Below are positions 25,794-37,648 of a stretch of 64,000 bases of DNA, one piece after another. The number at the start of each line of letters is the position of its first letter. Positions within the stretch are counted from its first letter, which is position 1. The stretch covers positions 42,501 to 106,500 of the forward strand of contig VZSF01000901.1 in assembly GCA_013398295.1 (NCBI GenBank), read 5' to 3'. The position numbers and the translations under genes were made by a program. Below the pieces are notes generated by a model, which worked only from the letters and a program-made list of their open reading frames with translations, was not told the DNA's origin and ran no database searches. This DNA is from Chionis minor (taxonomy: Eukaryota; Chordata; Aves; Charadriiformes; Chionididae).

Positions 25794-27220
25794 AAAAAAC
25801 TTTTTTTTGTACCTTAACCCCCTTTTTTTCCTACTTTGTATTATGTGGTAGGATTATCTTTTTTTTTTTCATAGTGAAAGGATCAGTTGTGTAAACTCTT
25901 GAGCTTTTGCCCTGCTGCACAACCAGTATATATTTTAGAGTAGCTTATTATTATACCTCGATTTATTAACCATTTATTTTGATGTGACAGATGATTACTT
26001 CGCAGTAACAAATGCCAAGTAGGCAGAAATCTAGTGAGTAAAGCTGAGTAAGAAGCACAGAGGCCAAGACTGCACTGCAATTCTGAAGCTTCTCTATTCT
26101 CAACCTTCAATTCACCGCCTGTCACCTTGCCCAGCTGTCAATCTAAACCAAGTCAGTCCTGAAAGCTGATCTTTATTTACCATCTCCTTCATTCGTTTAC
26201 ACGAGATGCTGATTTAAGCTGAGCAAAACCACTTTCCCCTGATGCCTTTTATGCTTTTGTGCATATTCTTCCACCTTAAAAATGCTCCTCCTTTGCCTCC
26301 GCAGAACCTGCAAGCAGTACATCTAGAAGAAGAGACACATCTAAGAACGCATCTAGAACACATCTAAGCAAGGATAAAAGAGAAGACAACAAATGCTGGA
26401 CAGGAGGGGGCTCTGCAGTAAGGATAGCCTTGGCCTCTGCTTGAGAGACTCCAAGAGTCTACAGCACCAGGAGATACTGTGCTCGTTCCTGCAAATATCT
26501 TGACTGTACAACTACAGCCTGCTGAGAAACAGTGAAAACAATGTGCATGCTTCTCAGACTCTACAATCATCTCTACCACAGATTTTCCCAGGATAAGTCT
26601 GCAATCATTTAAAAATATACATTATAAAAATCAGCGAGCCGCGGTGAGACAGCCTCATTACCACCCATGATGTCGGCCGCTCCATGCCACCATTCAACAT
26701 GACGCACGTTACATACATATAGTTGGCCCATCATCCACACCCTGCCGCTGAGCTGAAAAACGCCCACTGCCAACATTTTACCATGCCAGTGGAAATACAT
26801 TTCTTTGGCTCGTTTCCACATGTTACGCAATCTCCTAAAGTGGTTTAAATAATGAGTTCGGGACAGTGGGGCGATTTAAAGAAGGTGACTGATTCTGCTA
26901 ACACTGAAGATGAGAGAGGGGGCAGAACAAACTAAAAGGAAAATAAACATTTTGCTTGAAATCACTTACATACGTTTCAGGAGCTGTGTTTCAAATGCAG
27001 GCATCAATATAATTATTTTCTGTTAACTGTTCCCATTGCTATAAGTTTCAGTACTACATTTTTCACTGTTCTAAAGTTCCTTGGAAACTAAACAGAGCTA
27101 GGTATATGAAGTACACGATCCCTGTCTATCAATGATTAATCAGATATATTAATGTATTTCTCAAATACATGAGATTAAGTTCATACATTTTTATGCTCTT
27201 ATTAACTCTGTTATTGACAC
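25794..27220. other. Unique noncoding sequence, no gene recognised
   Basis: It contains T-rich runs at 25800-25872 and a small degenerate tandem array at 26319-26371, described separately. Otherwise it is single-copy AT-rich sequence with frames under about 80 codons and no recognised homology. Confidence 0.5.
26319..26371. repeat. Short degenerate tandem repeat (ACATCTARGAA-like)
   Basis: Four approximate copies of ACATCTA followed by G- or A-rich spacers of variable length lie in 53 bp. The spacing is irregular, so this is a small decayed minisatellite or local slippage product. Confidence 0.6.
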
Positions 27221-27248
27221 TTCCCCCCTCCCCCCTTTTTTTTTTTTT
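27221..27248. repeat. Polypyrimidine C/T tract
   Basis: TTCCCCCCTCCCCCC runs directly into T13. Pure pyrimidine on the plus strand for 28 bp. It could adopt unusual structure, but no gene or splice acceptor context is evident. Confidence 0.85.
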
Positions 27249-30200
27249 GCCTGTATTCAAACTATTGTTTCTAAGATATGGGCTTCAAGTGCCAACTCTT
27301 GAAGCCCAAGCAAGAAATTAATTTCTGACAGATATGGGAAAGTAAGCCTCTCCCATACTTCTCCTTGCCTGCAGCTAGACAGACAGCAGCAGGGCTAGTG
27401 TAGTTTACAATAGCCCTAACGAGTGCTGGTAGTTTCTCCAGTTTCTCCAGGCCTGGTTGTGTTTTATAACCCTACACACGAAAATGATCCGAAATGCAGG
27501 AAGGACTGGGGTCCCTCTGCCGTTGCCTCATCCACCCCTCCTCCCTGCGCTGAGGCCGGTTCCCGCAGGTCGGCGCTCCGCGGCGGAGGGGCATGGGATT
27601 AGCTCCTTCCCTACCACAAGGCAAAGAGCGGCATTTTGATAAAAGGGAATGATTTCCCAGCGTAACGTCACTGGGGTAGCGTAAAGCAGCAACACGTCCA
27701 AAATTAAAACACCAAATTTGAGGAAAAAAAGAGAAAAAGAAACAACAACATTTCACATATCTCTCAGAGGAGATTTTTCCCAGCCTACTCCTTGCCTGCC
27801 CCTGAACTCCCATATTCTGTCATTTCATTAACAAAGCCAAGGAGCTCACGCTGCGGCATCTCATCGGAGGGCACTGGAGTTAACAATGCGAGTGTGAGCT
27901 CCAGTGGCCATGGCAACAGTAGCTAATTCTTCTTCCCAATCAGGGTGGCAATTCTCTCCCATGGCTTGAATCAGTTACAAAACAAAATACTCTCAAAGAC
28001 CTTTCAGAGCCAATAGCCTCGCAGCTAATCTGCTAATAGGAAGTAATCTGCAGCTAATATACACATTCCAGGGCAGCAGTGTGTTTTCTTAATACTTTGT
28101 TACATGGGCCTCTTTCCAAAGAAAGCATAGCAAAGAATAGAAAACAGACATTCATTAAAAATAGTATAATACTACCTGGCCACTATTAATGCCTGAAACG
28201 TGCTGCAACTTGCAGGGCTCTTAAATAGTGATTTGGAGTGACAGCAGTAGATAGACTGAATGCAACGCAATTAGATCAAAAAAAGTTACATACAGTATTA
28301 GTTAGCAGCTAGTTCATGTGAAAAATCAGACTTGAAATGATTTCCACATTTCTCTCTTTTCATTTGGCCTAAATTAAAGCATCTGTTAACAAAAGCACTG
28401 AAGTTAACAAGTATGTGCTTCGGTAATATACAATCTAGACGGATATAAGAAAACAGGTATTAATGAATATACACTTAGAGCACACTCATCTAACTGTGTC
28501 ATAGGAGTTTAGACATACATTCTCCTGCCTGGCTTAAACACGAGTAAACAGCAAACGGGCAGCGGGTGAGAAAGGAGTGCTGGAAAACCAGCAATGAATC
28601 ACCGATTCTGCATCAGCCATGTCAGGAATACTGCACAGCGTGGCTTAACTTGAATTTACGAAGGGGAGGGCTCACTTGTGAAAGGCTGAGTGAGTGCGTT
28701 ACCTCCGGTACTTTGTGGTCCAGGCCCAGGCACAAAGGCAAGGCGACCTCCAGCCTGGTTGGGACGTACAAGTTGTCATCTGGTACGTGTAATTAAAACA
28801 AACTCAGAGATACAGCACTACTGTTGGATTAAGGAGAGAGTAATACCCCCTAGCAAGTCTGAATGCTGCCAATGGAGATGGCTGTTACAGGAGATAACTG
28901 TCCCAGCTTCACAATCGTCTTTGCTCCCCACATCTAAATCACCACATCTCCACCACAGACATAGCCCACATGAAATAAAAATCCCTCGATGCTCAGGTAT
29001 AATTACACTTCTCTTTCTTTTTCCCCTTGTGTGGTAAAGCCAAGGAGACCTGGTCATTTCAGGCCACTGCACAGGCATCAAACACAGTTAAAAGACTGAC
29101 TGCAGATTCTGGGGAGGACTGAGAAAGACAGCAGTGACTAATACATCATTCACCTCAGTGCAACTGAATGCCTTCAACTATCTGGTAGGATTGTAGAGGC
29201 ATCTCTGCTGTGGGCTACCAAAATGGTTCATTTCTAGCCCCTTCTATTAACTTCTGAAACTTTCATTAATCAGGGTGACATTTCATAGATCTTCTCTTGC
29301 TCCTAAAATGACTACTCTTCACTGTAATTTTAAGCTGTAACACATAAAAAAATCTGTGTCTATATTTAATATAAAAGCTGTTTTCTTTTAAAGGAAGCAA
29401 ACAAGAAATGCATCTCTCCATTATGATCTTATTTTTATTTTATTGAAAACTGCTTGAGTACTGACATGTGAATAGAAAGGCAACTAAATGTAACGAGCAA
29501 ACAATTTTAGCAGCAACACCACTTTTCAAATGTTCGATTAAGAGCAATTATGGAACCACCCAAGCCTTTGATAGCAGTTCTCCCAGCACAGAAGTATGAG
29601 GGACACAGTTTAAGTAACTTTCAGAGCATCGCTAATGGGGAAAGACCTTCTCCACATCTGTGGTCACCTCCTTTACAGGGAATTGCTTTTTTCTCTTAAC
29701 TACCTCAAGATTTCGCACCATGCAATCCATTTCTAATGTGTGCATCATTTCACAGGTAGATTAGATGACTTATGAGAACCGGGAAAAATTGATCGCTTAT
29801 AGATACGCGTCTAACGATTGACAGTGAGATCCTCTTGCACTTGGGGCATTTGTAAGACGTGCTTCCTGCATGAGCTCTCTTTGAAGTCAGCCCAGGAGCT
29901 CCTGCTGTACACCCTGGGGCAGAAAGCTCGCAGGACAGGATCTCTTCACATGGCAGCCTGTTTTCCCTGAAACTCCCAGGAACATTATCTCAGCACATCT
30001 GTAAAATCCGGCTAAAACAGGCTGAATTGCTGACAAGTTGCTGGGTAAGAGCAGAAGGAGCAGAAATGACTGTACAGACACATCCAAACACCCTTCTCTC
30101 CATAAATGCAAGACCGTGATTGCATAAAGCCGTGTTACAACGTATACAAGCCCAATGCACAGCGATAAATCAAATTTTGCTTGACCTTGCTCGGAACAAG

Positions 30201-32337
30201 TGGTTTTGCTGCTGTTCTGCAGTTTATATGTCAGCATTTTGTGTTGGGTGACAGCTGTTTTACACAAACTGATGAACTGCACAATTTACCTTTCTCTGTT
30301 TGTTTATTTTACCCTGGTACTGAGGTTCAATCCCACCCTCTGTTAAAACAGCCTGGCTCATTCTGAGCACACTCTGCAGAGAGAATGGGATTTCAATAGT
30401 GGTCAGCACTAACCTACTTCTGCTCTCTAGCCATTGGCACAGTAAGTAAACGCTCCTTGATTTTGATGGAGAAACACAAACAGGTCATTGCTGAGGGCTC
30501 TTGAAATTCCACCAGAATCTCTAACAGGTCGGACATGGTGCAGTCCCGCTGCCGTTTCTCCCTGACAAACCCAGAGTGTGCTCTGGGTTTATCATCTGTT
30601 TATCTTGATAGATATTTGAACAAGTCGCTTGAAAGGAAATTGTGCAAATAGGCACAAAGGAAAAAAACAAACAAACACCAACACCTTTTTATCCCATTCT
30701 GACTTTCCCCCAGTTCTGGGTGGTGATAGTTTGGTCCAGTAATGTGTTTGCTTCCACATTTCAGTTCTTGCATCCTCTCTGTCTCGGTGAGAAAGAAAAA
30801 AAAAGCTCCCTGACTCACTGTGTATTGCAAGTCTTTACTTGGTAAGAGTCCTGAATAGTGCCTGTTTCTTAAAAAACAGGAGAGGCGCAGAATAAGAGAT
30901 AGAAAATAAAAGCTGAAACCTTTAAAGTTAAATGATTTTCATCACTGAAGAGTGCTTTTATTTCTCTTTAAATAAGTTTTTATAATTTGAGTTGTCATGA
31001 CAACATGATGCAACACTTCACTGCCATGACAATCTGACAACTTTCAAAAACAGTAAGTGCTGTTTTTACTGTGTTTTTCAATCGCTCCCAAGGAAACAAG
31101 CTGTTATTTACTTCTGTGACGAAACTCATATGATACCATACTGGATCGAATGTCAAGAAAAATTTAAGCATAGAATGGGGGAAACAGGGATGGAAAATGT
31201 GCTTTTGTGTACATAATTACTCCATAAAAAATACACATTTTTTCCACCCTCTTATCCTGATTTGCCACCTTAACTCTGTTCACTTCCACCTATGAATTCA
31301 CTGACTTTCTCCTCAACCTGACCAGAACTGGTCCAAAATAAATCACAAGATCATCAGCGATTCAAAAATGGCCCGTTTTCTTAGCAGCCGTTTTATTTGC
31401 TGTTTTTTATGCTTGGTTGTGTGCATTTGGATACTACACAACAAACTGAAATAAATGGAATCTCTGTGTGACCATGAGTTAACTCCACTGAAGCGATGTA
31501 TTTGTAAATCCCATCAACTTCTGTGAGACTTGTGTCTAAATTCTATGGGGACGATAAATCCACTGGCTAACTCTGTTCTAGACAGAGCCAGGAAATGCTT
31601 CCAGACACTGGAGCTTGGTTATCTATATTATTCAGCTGTGGGAAAAAAAACCACCGGGATGATACCTACTTTGTCTAGCAAAAGTAATTCTCAGGAGCTA
31701 GCACGGACCAAGGACCACTCCCAAAAAGCCTGTACGGATGCAGCCACCTTGTTTTGGAAGCTGAGGCTGTTTAATACTGCTAAAATACGGCAGCGGACCT
31801 CAGTGGCATAGGATGATCCTTGGGACCATTTTCCGTACTGGGACAGACATAACCATTGTTTTCCTAGCAGCCTTTTCTCAAGGAATACGAAAAAGCTCAG
31901 AACACTCGACACCAAAATAGGTTACATTAAAGGCCCACTTGACACAGGGGTGGGTGCAATGGAGGCTCTGTTAAAGCACAGCAGTGCATTTATTTAGCAC
32001 TCGCTACAAGATCCAACTTAACCATGGAAACCTGCTATGTCAGGCTGGTGTCCAGGTCAATACCTCGGCACAGCCTCCATGGGCTTTCCCCACACCTGCC
32101 TGCTGCTGAGTCCCTCCACCCTGCGCAGAAGCATCCGAGTCTGGACACAGCCAAAGGGGCAGGGAGGAATCAGGGAGAATTTCAGCCTGATACAACACGG
32201 CGATGTGTTCTGAATATCAATGATCACTTTCTTAAACAGAAGACAGTGCTGGAGCAAAGGAGCAGTAGTACTTTTAGGACACGACAGTTGAGAAATTGGT
32301 CTATGTGCACAAAACCATCTCTACGACAAAACAGTAA
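27249..32337. other. Unique noncoding sequence with one CpG-bearing patch
   Basis: AT-rich overall. A GC-rich segment with CGCTCCGCGGCGG lies at about 27540-27600, too short for a CpG island. Frames reach 131 codons (29887-30282, minus strand) but show no known domain. GGTTCAATCCC at about 30324 resembles a B box without an A box upstream. Nothing else was identified. Confidence 0.48.
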
Positions 32338-32366
32338 ATATACATATGTGTATGTGTGTGTGTATA
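32338..32366. repeat. (TA)/(TG)n microsatellite
   Basis: ATACATATGTGTATGTGTGTGTGTATA-type alternating sequence of about 29 bp. Simple repeat. Confidence 0.85.
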
Positions 32367-32620
32367 ATTGACACATATAAATAAACCAGTATTTTTGGCC
32401 ACAAAGGCACATCTGTTTTGCAGTATCAACATCTAATAACAGTAAATTAATCATTCCATCGGGAAAAAAATATGCACACTCTCATATTGATACTTTACGA
32501 CACTTAAAAGATTTCTAGCACTTTTGCTACCCCATTCAGTAGTTTAGTGACTACTATTTACCTATGTCAAGCTCAGATAAAGGTAAGCTAAATCAGACAT
32601 TTCAGCACTTCACCTTGAAA

Positions 32621-32743
32621 TCAGAGAATCACAGAATGGTTTGGGTTGGAGGGGGCCTTAAAGGTCATCTAGTTCCGACCCCACTGCCATGGGCAGGGAC
32701 CTCCCACCAGACCAGGTTACTCAAAGCCCCATCCAACTTGGCC
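32621..32743 (-). mobile_element. CR1 LINE, short 3' tail fragment
   Basis: The plus strand reads TCAGAGAATCACAGAATGGT, then GGGTTGGAGGGGGCCTTAAA and the CCACTGCCATGGGCAGGGAC block. This is the reverse complement of a CR1 3' UTR of the same general type as the long copy at 16733-18775. Homology stops after about 120 bp at AACTTGGCC, so the insertion was severely 5'-truncated and carries only the last few codons of ORF2 at most. The tail octamers have diverged. Confidence 0.9.
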
Positions 32744-35470
32744 GCCTTTTCTATGACAGCTCAAGACTTAGTTTTGCACCTGCCTAGAAGACAGGAGCTC
32801 AGTAGGAGAAACAAAGCACAGAACAGGTCAAAATCAGTCCCGTCCTGGAAGACCTCATCCAGCTCCTGCTTTTCTATAAGGGAATCTTTCCACTGATTTC
32901 AGTATAAGTCAAACCAGAGAATAAGCAAATTATACATAAGCTCTTCATTAAAAAAAACCCAAACAAAACAAGACCCACCCCCACCTCCAAAATCCCACAC
33001 AGTTCCCATTCCACATCTTTATATGTCTCCATTTATTATGAGTTCCTGTTGACAGGAACAGATACAGCCTTTGTTTCCATTGGTACCTCATTAGCAAAAC
33101 AAGATTGCCAAAAGCCAAAATGGTTCGAGATGTTGTTTCACAAAAGTTGCCTGTAAACCAACTTCTGTTTATGTTTATCAGTCAAAATGTGCTTGTGCAT
33201 TTTGTCATATAGGCCTGCAGTGAGGATGATCTTGCGTTTCTTTTCCGGACAGGTGGCACCTAATCAAAGTCACGACACTTTCTGCTCTACACTCTCCAAA
33301 AACCGTCATATGATATGGTAAGAGTTGTTCCAAATCACAAGTCTAGGTATGGCCAGGGCAGGGAGAGGAGGCAAAACACACCACAGAGAAGGAAGGGAAA
33401 GTGGGGACTCAGGAAAATCATCAGGTTTCTGCATGGCACAGCAGTGACTCGACGCAGAAACTTACACGCTGGGAACTTGCATTTTGACCCCGACATGCAG
33501 AAAGCAGAGACACTCATAGGCACCATCCAGATGGTAATTGGAACTAGCTGGCCAAAGTATGGGTGATAAATCATCATTTAACATGGCTTGTGGAACCAGG
33601 ATGAAAAGTGGAGAGGACAAGTAGTGTGGTGACAATTTATTAGTAGCAGATAAATTGGTATGACCTGCGTATATTTTCAAACATTTGTATACTAATATGC
33701 AGTTTCAGTAATGGTGTGTTATCAGCCTCAGACTGCTTCAACGGTGAACACCGCCTTCTGTTTCTCATGAAATGCTTTTAACCACTTAGAGAAAGAATAA
33801 GGAGGTGTTTTTTTGCTAACTCAACTCTCAAGAAATGACCCAGAACAGAGAAACTTGAGTGGTGATGCATAATGAACTGGGTCACCCATGTGTGATTTTA
33901 ACCTCAGTTGTCTGATGGATCTGTTTCCTGTTGACGGCATAACAGGGAGTTGCACAATGTACCAGAGAAATTTGTGGGCAGAGTGATGATGATGTAGAAA
34001 AAGCAACACTGAAACATGGATTAAGGACAGGAAAATTTATACTGGCTGGAGAAGGATGCTCCAGAACAATGTGGGCAAGTGATTCACTGGTGAGGAGGGA
34101 AGAGGTAGTATCAGCCACCTCTACAGCTCTTGTCCTGTCAGAGCCTGTCTGTTTGAAAAATAACTTGCCCATCCTTCTATCCCCATATTCATTCTTACTT
34201 CAGTTCACTTTGACAAAAAATTTGCTTTAAAATCAAGTAAACACAGATCTCAGCGAAATGTCATAAAATAATCCTTAAGTTAACAAACTTTATCTTTACT
34301 CAGATGAATTGTATGAATAAGCTTAGATGCCATTTAAATGTGCAAATATACTTGTCCTTTGCACATTTTTAAAGCAAAACATAGATAAAAATTCAGCATA
34401 TTTTTGGGGAGAGCCATGTTAGAGAAGCACCTAGAATAATTTGGACACTACTAAAATTTAAATATTAAGGATTTAAAAATGACACACAACATGACCATGA
34501 ATTACCATTCAATGAATTACTATTCCTCAGAAAGGCATATACTCATTTTCTTTCCTATCAAATTTGTTTTGTTTGCAATAATGGATCCACAGTTTTCCTT
34601 TACTTTGGGCGTCTTCCTGAAATATCTGTGCCACGACAAAAATATGATTCATGCTTCAAGAAAGAACAGGAATAGAAAGAACGGCAACATCACAAAACAA
34701 GCACCAGTATCCCCATATTTTGAAGAAAAATGTATTCTTGATTAGAATAATTTTTTTTCTGCTAACACTGGTATTGTACCTGATACTTCTGAATGGTCCC
34801 CTTAATATCACAGCGACACAATACTTGTAAACCTAAAATGATGCTGGATGTCACTTTTACAGTTGTAAACATGTAAAAATACCCAAAGTTAATATCTGTC
34901 CCCTTAAAGTTAAAATATTTTTGATTTTTTTGTGCGTGTGTAGAAGATCAACACAGCCAAATGTCAACATAAATAAATAAGTGGAAGATACAGCATATTA
35001 AATATCTCCTAAAACTGCAGTGTTAAGTACGTGCGTACATACAACTCATCTGAAGTACCTCTCTGCTCGGTACTAAAAGTAAAGCACGATTCTACTTTTG
35101 GAAGGGGTTTGCCATGATGTGCTTTTCCTTTGGTTGTATTCTGTATTTGTTTAAGACTCCACTACAGTCATGCTGTTAGAAATGCAGTTTGAGATGGGAG
35201 CTAAGAAAGAAGGTACAGTATCAGCACTAACATACCAGCAAAGTACGTTGACTCTGCTCTCCTTGTTTTCAAGGCAAAAAGTTGGAAGCAGCTAGAACTT
35301 GTACCAAACATTGTATCTGACAGCATTTACTGAGACTGGCAGTTTTCTGAGGCAATATTGCATAGACTGTAAACACTTGGGAGTGCAAATGCTTTTTTCT
35401 AACATACAACCTACAGCAAAAAGAGGAACATGTGCCTACAGGAAACTATAGTAATATAAATAAACAAATA

Positions 35471-35494
35471 TTAATCATCATCATTATCATCAAT
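35471..35494. repeat. Imperfect (ATC)n microsatellite
   Basis: ATCATCATCATTATCATCAATC over about 24 bp. Simple trinucleotide repeat in noncoding sequence. Confidence 0.75.
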
Positions 35495-36783
35495 CTTCTA
35501 GCAGCTTCTCACAGAATTTGTTGAAGAGGTAAAGACAGACTGCTGCTGACCTGTTTAAGGATGTCCTCCTTTTTAAACTGAAAGTCACTTAAAGAAAGTA
35601 TTGTATAAACCTACTGTGTCATTTGTAATCAAGTTAATTGGTAAATATTAGCATGTTTTTCTATCACTGGAATTTGCAGCAGAAGCAAGTATGTAGGATA
35701 CATGACATACACCAAAAAAAAAACAAAACCAAAAAGCTTGGCTGATCTTGCCTGAATAATTTCTTTCTCTGTTACTCCAAACCAGGAGTGCCAAGCTTCA
35801 TCACTGCTGAGATATAATGGCAATCACCACCTCCCATCAAAAACTTTGTGTGTTGCCTGATTTGTGTTTGAAGTTATTTCCATGTCCAAGAAGCAATGTA
35901 CTAAAGTCTTCTGTCCTTGGAGGAGATTTATAACTAGCCAGGATGCACAAAACCCCCAAATACTGTACCCAAAATGCAGTCGTTGTTCGGCCAGACTGGA
36001 CAGCCTCATGCAGCATAACACTTCTTTGTTTCAGGAATAAAAAGACTTATCCCTTCATATCTGCACTCACTTTCAGTGGAACAGCCTCTTACTGACCAAT
36101 GACAATTGCGTGGATGAAGACCTTAGTATGGGCTTGGATTTGTGATGGAGCTTAGCTCCCACCAGCGCTCCCAGTATCTGCCTGCCTTGTGCCTGAGAAC
36201 AGAACATAAACCAAAATCCAGCACCTTACCTAGGTGCCTGTGAGCTGCTTTGAAAATTTGGGCTTGATCACAGTCTAACTCTACTCTGATTTTCAGAGAA
36301 AGAAACTGTACCACGAACAGGCATTCATGTGCCCCAAACCTGCCGGCCGCTTGTACAACCAGCTCCTCTTGCACCTGTCTCAAGAGCAGTCATTTGCTGC
36401 TCCTTTTGCAAATTTGCACCTCATTTATGGCTAGAACTAAGCAAAATTGAACACAGACTGGGAGAAAAATTTTATCTGAAAAAAAAACCAGAAGAAAAAA
36501 AATAAAGTTTTTGTCATCCATTTGTTCCTAACCACCCATTTTTTCATCCAAGTGCAATTCCAGCACTTCAGTGCTATTCATATACTGATATTCCTGCAGA
36601 AAAGGCAAGGAATGGCTGGGCCGCCTCCCTGTTTACTTTCCTAGGAAATACAGCGAGTCGGCCCCTGTTCTCCTGAGGTGCAATCATGTGGCACACCCAA
36701 CCGTGCAGCAGATACGTGTCCCTGTTCCCTGGACCAGTGTCAGAACAGTTCGTATTTAATGTGTGCATGTTTGCCTGTGCGTC

Positions 36784-36795
36784 TGTGTGTGTGTG
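36784..36795. repeat. (TG)6 microsatellite
   Basis: Six perfect TG units. Short simple repeat. Confidence 0.85.
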
Positions 36796-37274
36796 AGAAG
36801 GCGTCGTTACCATTCCCCACTGCTCCCCAAATTAACTAACGCCATTACCTGGTGAAACGTCATATAATTTCAAAACCAATACTCCAAGCCCCATGTCACC
36901 CCTGAAGATTACTTCACTAAAGCACTTATCATTACGTGAGCTTGAAAGTTAGGTCTCCCATGAGGGAACATTCCTTGACATTAGCCAAACCATCAGACTA
37001 ACAAACACTTTCTATAGTTTTAACATATGGATTACATTTGAACTGACAGTGAGTTTTCCTCTGGACTGATACCCTGCCGCCTCCGTGCATGGTTATGCTT
37101 ATGGGCTCTTTTAAGCACCGCTGCCCTGAAATAAACTCCTACTATTCCTACAGGATTTCACATCAGCCAATTTAAATATTTTAATAATGAGTAAAAAGTT
37201 TAAAATGAAGATAAAATATTGTGTCAAGCCACAGACAGTGCTGACAGTTCAAAAAGAAAATGCTTTCTTTGCAG

Positions 37275-37648
37275 CATCCATCAGCACATCTGCGACCGTA
37301 TGCTGTGCTTCGTCTCTGGATTGCTCAGGATTCCCCGTCTTCCTCTCCTGCCTCTCCAAACCAAACCTGTCAGCAGATGGACAGACCAAAGAGCCGGGCC
37401 AACGGCAACATCTGCCACTGAAGGTCTTGCTGGAGGCGGAAAAGCAGTGGCCTTTCCCAGAGGGGCAATGTGCCGGTGGCGGCCACCACAGTGCCCACCA
37501 GTGGCTTTCCGAAAAGCCCCAGCAAGAGCCCGCAGAGCTCATCATCCCGGCTGGGCCAATGCCAAGAGCGACGCCGCGGCTTTCCAAAGATGGTGTCCTC
37601 CTTGGAGCACCGCCTCCAAGGGAACGAGAGCCCCTTCAGCACACAGAG
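37275..37648 (+). other. Candidate exon-like GC-rich block, product unknown
   Basis: A visibly GC-rich, CpG-containing block in AT-rich surroundings. Its left edge is a good acceptor-like TGCTTTCTTTGCAG ending at 37274. Its right edge is a donor-like GAG|GTATAA with GT at 37649-37650. Between them two plus-strand frames stay open throughout (parts of a 155-codon frame at 37187-37654 and a 203-codon frame at 37219-37830). Neither product resembles a known family, and minus-strand frames are also partly open, so base composition alone may explain the openness. The implied length is 374 bp, not a multiple of three. It could be a lncRNA exon, an unrecognised coding exon or chance. No promoter or partner exon was found. 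Confidence 0.2.

Larger units (their letters stand above)
32744..37274. other. Unique noncoding sequence, no gene recognised
   Basis: AT-rich with small simple repeats (ATC-rich at about 35471-35494, TG6 at 36784-36795). Frames stay under 100 codons and are unrecognised. CTTTCCACTGATTTCAGT near 32887 recalls the palindromic amniote repeat called at 19637 but is too short to call. Confidence 0.48.

Noticed and set aside
30320..30335. GGTTCAATCCC resembling a tRNA B box
   Set aside because: No A box at tRNA or SINE spacing and no acceptor stem.
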